DNA from: Cupriavidus basilensis
GTDB lineage: Bacteria; Pseudomonadota; Gammaproteobacteria; Burkholderiales; Burkholderiaceae
DNA length: 64,000 nucleotides
Reading direction: 5' to 3'
Assembly: GCF_000832305.1 (NCBI RefSeq)
Contig: NZ_CP010537.1
Span: 2,294,001-2,358,000 of the forward strand
Shown: piece after piece, positions 60,015 to 64,000 of the stretch
How the letters are laid out: each line of letters starts with the position of its first letter
How positions within the stretch are numbered: the stretch's first letter is position 1
Notes under the pieces: model-generated
Database searches by the model: none
Seen by the model: the letters and a program-made list of their open reading frames with translations, nothing else
Told to the model about the DNA's origin: nothing
Translations under genes and position numbers: made by a program

Positions 60015-60605
60015 ATGGCTACCCTCTCTTACGCTGAACACGTCGAGGCGCCTCTGCCTTACCCTGTCATCGATTTTGGCCTGGCAAACCCCTGGGCGCA
60101 GGTGGCGCAGAAGATCGGCGCGCTGAACCTGCAAACGGCAAAGACGCTCATTGCCGAAGGCACCGACTACTTGCGCGAGGCGGCCGCGCAACCGTTCAGC
60201 TTCACCACGTTCCGGCCCGAGCTGGCCGACGTGATGGCGCAGCACATTGCCGCCTACACCCACAGCCTGATCGAGATCGTGTTCGGCGCGAACGCTGACT
60301 TTTCCGACAACGTCCAACGCCATTTCGCCACGATCGGCGGCCAGGATCCGTTTCAATGGTGCCTGATGGGCCGGGATTTCCTGCCGGAGTACGGCAACGG
60401 GCTGCCCGCCATGGGCGCGGCGATGACGGGATGGGTCGCGGCCTACCTGCCAGGCGGCAAGCTGCTGCCGGAAGCAACCGTCGAAACCGCGCCGCGCAAG
60501 ACTGCGCGGCTGGTGGCACCGGCCGACGTTGTGGAGCCGGTTGTGGAGCCGGTTGTGGAGCCGGTTGTGGAACCGGTTGTGGAGCCGGCCAGGCCGGCCG
60601 AATAA
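60015..60605 (+). CDS. phasin-like protein with C-terminal VVEP repeats
   Basis: 196 residues; GGAGACGCTC precedes the ATG at 60015. No signal peptide. The first 100 residues are mostly amphipathic helix (N-P-W-A-Q-V-A-Q-K-I-G-A-L-N-L-Q-T-A-K-T-L-I-A-E-G) and recall phasins, which coat polyhydroxyalkanoate granules in Cupriavidus; this is a weak resemblance. The C-terminus is five V-V-E-P units encoded by a 12-base minisatellite, ending P-A-R-P-A-E. Confidence 0.6.
   Translation: MATLSYAEHVEAPLPYPVIDFGLANPWAQVAQKIGALNLQTAKTLIAEGTDYLREAAAQPFSFTTFRPELADVMAQHIAAYTHSLIEIVFGANADFSDNVQRHFATIGGQDPFQWCLMGRDFLPEYGNGLPAMGAAMTGWVAAYLPGGKLLPEATVETAPRKTARLVAPADVVEPVVEPVVEPVVEPVVEPARPAE
60528..60587 (+). 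repeat. 12-base minisatellite, five copies
   Basis: GTTGTGGAGCCG repeated five times without gaps (one copy has GAA for GAG). Each unit encodes V-V-E-P, so changes in copy number keep the reading frame. Confidence 0.93.
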
Positions 60606-60710
60606 ACCCGGCGCCCGCCTTGAGCGGGTGGCGCGAACGGGCGTGGCGAAGTCTCAATGGCAACCGGCCTGAAGTGGGGTTCCCCGGCTGCGCCATCCTG
60701 CTCGCGTAGC

Positions 60711-60744
60711 AAAAAAACGCTGATCCGATGCGTCTGAATCAGCG
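60711..60744 (-). terminator. rho-independent terminator of the Cys-rich protein gene
   Basis: On the minus strand: 7-bp stem CGCTGAT/ATCAGCG with a 13-base loop followed by seven T. Lies 24 bases after the stop at 60768. Confidence 0.85.
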
Positions 60745-60767
60745 CTTGCACAGCGCTCTTGGCTACG

Positions 60768-61184
60768 TCATTGGCAGGCGGTGCCGGGCACAGGCTTGCC
60801 CGAGTTGGTCATGCCCTGGCAGGCGTCGCCAACGACGGTGTCGGAGTCGAAGGCGGCGTTGTTATATGGCTTGAGCCTGCCTGCCACCGTGCAGCAAAAG
60901 CGCGGCTCGCCCGGGACGGGCGTTGCCGGCGGCGCGCTCTTCACCGTGCGGGAGGACGCAGGCACCTGACTGGCGGCAGGCGTTGGCGCGGGAGCAATAC
61001 GAGAGGCTGGCGGCTTGGCGGGCTGGTCGACGCTCTGGTCGTCGTCATCCGGAGACACGCACTGGCCCTTCTGGCAGATCCGCTCCCCTTTGCACTGCAT
61101 GTCATATTGGCAACCCGCCGCGTATGCGTGCAGCGGCGACGCTATCGCCAACGTGGTGGCGAACAGCAAGCCCAGCGTTCTCAT
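60768..61184 (-). CDS. small secreted Cys-rich protein
   Basis: 138 residues from the ATG at 61184, with GGGGGAAAC upstream. Signal peptide M-R-T-L-G-L-L-F...A-Y-A-A. A Cys-rich knot follows: C-Q-Y-D-M-Q-C-K-G-E-R-I-C-Q-K-G-Q-C, a spacing like small EB- or dickkopf-type modules. Then a Pro/Ala/Ser linker (about 45-90) and a C-terminal domain with F-C-C-T-V-A-G and a final C-Q. Function unknown; eight or more Cys suggest disulfides formed in the periplasm. Confidence 0.75.
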   Translation of the reverse strand: MRTLGLLFATTLAIASPLHAYAAGCQYDMQCKGERICQKGQCVSPDDDDQSVDQPAKPPASRIAPAPTPAASQVPASSRTVKSAPPATPVPGEPRFCCTVAGRLKPYNNAAFDSDTVVGDACQGMTNSGKPVPGTACQ

Positions 61185-61390
61185 GTTTCCCCCTACTCGA
61201 CTGCCAGCGCGAATCGTACGAACCGCCCGCACCGGATCCTGTATTCCGGCACTGGCGAGCGCCGGGCATCGTGCTGCTTCGCACGGGATACCCGACTCCG
61301 GCGTCGGCCGCCGCGTCAGCCGAAGCGATCCACCGCCACCTCTAGCATAGGCATCGGGACCCGCCACAGGGAACCCCGCCATGCAAGCGT

Positions 61391-62343
61391 GTGAGTGCCG
61401 CGCCACCAAGGGCGGCGACGGCAAGAGAGCGCTGCGCGCCGTGCCCGGCCAGGCCGTCCAAACGCCCGTGTGAAACGGCTTGCGACCGGCGCGCGCAACA
61501 ATTCCAGGTTCTCAACGTTGCCTTTGTGGTGGCCTTCTGCGTAGGTGCCCGCCTGGTGCTGGACGGCGCGCCAGACGACACCCGTCCGATCTGGTCGATG
61601 CTGGTGGCGGCCAGCGTGCTGTTCTGCGCCTCCCTGCTGCCGCTGAGCACCAGGGCGTTTTTCGGCGTCATCGCGCTGGCCTGGGTCCTGCTCTTTCCCA
61701 TGATGGCGGCGCAGGACCTGCTGGAACTCAAAGGCATCCTGGTCGTCTGCTACGCGCTCTATTTCACCGGCATCACGGTGTGCACATTCATCACGCTGCG
61801 GCGCGCGAAGCTGCAGAACTTTGTCATGGCGACGACCTTGCTGCAGCAAGCATATGTGGATGCGCTGGCTGAGATTCCCAACCGCCGGTCCTTCATGCTC
61901 AACGTAGGCAGCCTGGTACCGCGCGCCACCGCGGAGCAAGATCACTACCTGGCGATGGTGGACATCGACGACTTCAAGAAGGTCAATGACCGCTACGGCC
62001 ACGATATTGGCGACGAAGTGCTCAAGCACGTGGCCGCAGGGATCAAGCTGGTGATGGGGGACTGCCACTATGCGCGTCTGGGGGGGAGAGGAATTCGGCA
62101 TTTATCTCAAGGGGATGACGCGCGCCGAGGCGGAAGTCCGCATCGGCCTGCTGTGCCGCAACATCCGGGATGCGCCATCGCCCCCCCGTGACCATCAGCA
62201 TTGGCGTCACCCACATGGTCAGCGGTGACACGCTCGCCAAGGCGTTCATCAAAGCCGATGAAGCGCTCTATGATTCAAAGAGGACCGGCAAGGACAAGTA
62301 CACATTCCACCAGGCCCCCTGCCAGCCCGAAGGATCGCCATGA
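61391..62343 (+). pseudogene. diguanylate cyclase disrupted by two homopolymer frameshifts
   Basis: Frame 1 (from about 61391) gives four or five membrane helices, then A-L-A-E-I-P-N-R-R-S-F and M-V-D-I-D-D-F-K-K-V-N-D-R-Y-G-H-D-I-G-D-E-V, the start of a GGDEF domain. At the G7 run 62080-62086 one extra G breaks the frame; removing it restores L-G-G-E-E-F-G-I-Y-L-K-G-M. At the C7 run 62181-62187 one extra C breaks it again; correction restores V-T-I-S-I-G-V-T-H and D-E-A-L-Y-D-S-K-R-T-G-K. The restored frame ends at 62343, overlapping the next ATG as ATGA. The N-terminus also looks short. Real decay, slippage-based switching and sequencing error are all possible. Confidence 0.85.
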
Positions 62344-63092
62344 CCCGTATCAACCTGCCATGCGCTGCCTGGCTGGCATCCGCCAGCTTTGCCGGCGCGG
62401 CGCTGGCTCAGCCAAGCACCGTGGTTATCAACCAGAGCGGCATTTCTGCCTCGGGCACGTCCGGGAGCAGTGTCGTCGTCGTCAATGGCCAGGTGGTGAC
62501 GTCCCATGACGCCACCAAGGGAGGCGGCCCCGAGAAGACCGAGCAGCGCATGGTCGGCGCGTTCTCCGGCGTGCAGCTCAATGCGCCGGCCGATGTGGTG
62601 TTCTCGGTTGCGCGCGCCTACTCCGTTTCCATCACCGGCCCCGAGGACATCCTGGCGCTGGTGCTCACCAGCCTGGACGATGGCAAGCTGACAATCGGCC
62701 TGAGCGCGCCAGTCGTGCTCGCGGCGCCGCTCAGGGTGGCCATTACCGGGCCCTCGCTCCAGGCAGTCAGCATTCCCGGCGCCGGCACCCTGCGGGCGTC
62801 CGGCTTGCACGAGGCATCCATCGACCTGCGTCTGTCCGGTTCCGGCTCGATCGTGGCCGAGGGCACCGTGGGCAGCGTGCGCGCCGCCATCTCCGGCTCT
62901 GGCGAGGTGGATGCCAGCGCCTTGCGCGCGCAGCGGCTGGACGCGCAGCTCAGCGGCTCGGGCCGCATCCTCGGCTACGCGTCGGATGCGGCCAGCGTGG
63001 CGCTGACGGGATCCGGCGACATCATCGTGGCCGGCAAGCCGCACCAGCGCGCCGTCAGCCGGACCGGTTCCGGCCAGGTATCTTTCGAGTAG
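62340..63092 (+). CDS. secreted DUF2807 (GIN domain) protein
   Basis: 250 residues with a signal peptide (A-A-L-A-Q, about residue 24). After F-S-G-V-Q-L-N-A-P-A-D-V-V-F comes a parallel beta-solenoid-like region with repeated L-S-G-S-G, I-S-G-S-G, L-S-G-S-G, L-T-G-S-G and R-T-G-S-G turns, the pattern of DUF2807, sometimes called a putative autotransporter adhesin head. ATG overlaps the end of the disrupted cyclase. Probably periplasmic or surface; no anchor or beta-barrel is present. Confidence 0.87.
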   Translation: MTRINLPCAAWLASASFAGAALAQPSTVVINQSGISASGTSGSSVVVVNGQVVTSHDATKGGGPEKTEQRMVGAFSGVQLNAPADVVFSVARAYSVSITGPEDILALVLTSLDDGKLTIGLSAPVVLAAPLRVAITGPSLQAVSIPGAGTLRASGLHEASIDLRLSGSGSIVAEGTVGSVRAAISGSGEVDASALRAQRLDAQLSGSGRILGYASDAASVALTGSGDIIVAGKPHQRAVSRTGSGQVSFE

Positions 63093-63331
63093 CCAGCCGC
63101 GCCGGGCAGGCGGGCGGCGGGCCGGGCAAACGCAGCGGTAAGCGAGCGCAGCGTGCGCTGAGCCTTGTTGACCGCCTCGCCCCGCCGACATGCGCGCGCG
63201 CACGACAATTTCCCGCGGCAACGCTTGTTGACGTTGCAGTGCAAGAATGGCAGCATTCCCGGCTTCGGTGGGCTGCCCACCTGGCCAACCACTCGCCCGC
63301 CGCCAAACGCGGGCTTCGGAGTATTCAAGTC

Positions 63332-64000
63332 ATGCGCGTCGCATTTATCGGCCTGGGTGTCATGGGCTATCACATGGCGGGCCATCTTGCCGCCAAGGGC
63401 CATCAGGTCACCGTCTACAACCGCACGGCTGCCAAGGCCGAGCAGTGGGTCGCCGCGTTCGGCGGCAAGTCGGCCGCCACCCCGGCGCTGGCCGCGCAAG
63501 ACGCCGAAGTGGTCTGCTCCTGCGTGGGCAACGACGATGACCTGCGCTCGGTCCTCACTGGCAAGGACGGCGCCTACAGCAACGCACCGGCGGGCTGCGT
63601 GTTCGTGGACCACACCACCGCCAGCGCCAATGTGGCGCGCGAGTTGTATGCCGCGGGCAGCGAGCGGGGCCTGCACTTTGTCGACGCGCCCGTCTCGGGC
63701 GGCGAAGTCGGCGCGCAAAAGGGCATCCTGACCATCATGTGCGGCGCCGACGAGGCCGTATTCGGTCGCGTCGAGGCCGTGCTGGGCGCCTATGGGCGCG
63801 CCGTCACCCGCATTGGCGGCTCCGGCGCGGGCCAGCTGGCCAAGATGGTCAACCAGATCTGCATCGCCGGCCTGCTGCAGGGCCTGTCCGAAGCCATCGC
63901 CTTTGGCGAGCGCGCGGGACTGGACATGAAGGTAGTGCTGGATGTGATCAGCAAGGGCGCCGCCGGCTCCTGGCAGCTGGAAAACCGCGGCCCCACCATG
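63332..64000 (+). CDS. 3-hydroxyisobutyrate dehydrogenase-family oxidoreductase, cut by window edge
   Basis: First 223 residues, open to the end of the window. NAD(P) loop V-A-F-I-G-L-G-V-M-G-Y-H-M-A, substrate motif D-A-P-V-S-G-G-E-V-G-A-Q-K-G, and the catalytic-lysine region G-A-G-Q-L-A-K-M-V-N-Q. Beta-hydroxyacid dehydrogenases of this type include 3-hydroxyisobutyrate, tartronate semialdehyde and succinic semialdehyde reductases; the substrate is not clear here. About 70-80 residues are missing at the C-terminus. The 239 bases upstream hold nothing recognisable. Confidence 0.93.
   Translation, partial: MRVAFIGLGVMGYHMAGHLAAKGHQVTVYNRTAAKAEQWVAAFGGKSAATPALAAQDAEVVCSCVGNDDDLRSVLTGKDGAYSNAPAGCVFVDHTTASANVARELYAAGSERGLHFVDAPVSGGEVGAQKGILTIMCGADEAVFGRVEAVLGAYGRAVTRIGGSGAGQLAKMVNQICIAGLLQGLSEAIAFGERAGLDMKVVLDVISKGAAGSWQLENRGPTM

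Noticed and set aside
60528..60587. CRISPR-like array
   Set aside because: Direct 12-base units with no spacers, inside a coding frame: a minisatellite.

Overview
The window is GC-rich, densely coded DNA with short intergenic gaps and ATGA/GTGA gene overlaps. The gene set points to a betaproteobacterium of the Burkholderiaceae, most likely Cupriavidus or a close relative. The pointers are a Bug/TTT-type solute receptor, a split-arnA L-Ara4N operon, czcICBA-type efflux, a CadA-type ATPase and a phasin-like protein. I saw no rRNA, tRNA, CRISPR array, transposase or integrase.

Layout. 1-645 is the 5' part of a GTP cyclohydrolase II-like (URC1-type) pyrimidine catabolism gene behind a RutR-like operator. 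924-2042 is a membrane acyltransferase. 2210-14823 is one minus-strand train: a membrane protein, an MGDG-synthase-type glycosyltransferase, then a complete yfaP-yfaQ-yfaS-yfaT-yfaA locus (alpha-2-macroglobulin module) with two yfaP paralogues. 15096-18431 holds an orphan amino-acid-type binding protein, a secreted repeat protein, an unknown secreted protein and an HdeD-like membrane protein. 18928-26151 is the arn operon for aminoarabinose modification of lipid A.

26344-39830 is a metal-resistance region. It has a CadA-type P-type ATPase behind a MerR-type (CadR/PbrR-like) operator-promoter, czcI-czcC-czcB-czcA, a CzcRS/CopRS-type two-component system, and a run of periplasmic metal proteins: a Cys/His-rich protein, a shortened multicopper oxidase, a cupredoxin and a CusF-like protein. 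A CusR/CopR-like box lies at the divergent promoter of the two-component genes. A second copy lies 11 kb away, in front of a small secreted repeat protein at 50771.

39850-40182 is an H-NS-like protein. 40433-44240 is a yjfL-yjfM-ygiC-like cluster joined to a homospermidine synthase-like gene. 44320-50268 is a ynb-type lipid head-group operon: CDP-alcohol transferase, hydrolase-methyltransferase fusion, PAP2-phosphatase fusion, small membrane protein, PlsC and CdsA. 51061-54086 holds a beta-keto-acid cleavage enzyme, a hydroxyacyl-CoA/carnitine dehydrogenase-like gene and a divergent LysR regulator. 54177-55793 is a membrane diguanylate cyclase. 55999-59814 pairs an IlvD/Edd dehydratase and GntR regulator with a divergent Bug receptor. 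60015-63092 holds a phasin-like protein with a VVEP minisatellite, a Cys-rich secreted protein, a frameshifted diguanylate cyclase and a DUF2807 protein. The window ends inside a 3-hydroxyisobutyrate dehydrogenase-family gene.

The best candidates for under-described biology are: (i) the DPY/DPF-x-x-GA secreted repeat proteins, one of them behind a metal-regulator box; (ii) the yfa/mag locus, where YfaQ carries PBP-like, SpoIID-like and zincin-like signatures and YfaT an NlpC/P60-like signature; (iii) the extended ynb lipid operon; and (iv) the polyamine-linked ATP-grasp cluster.
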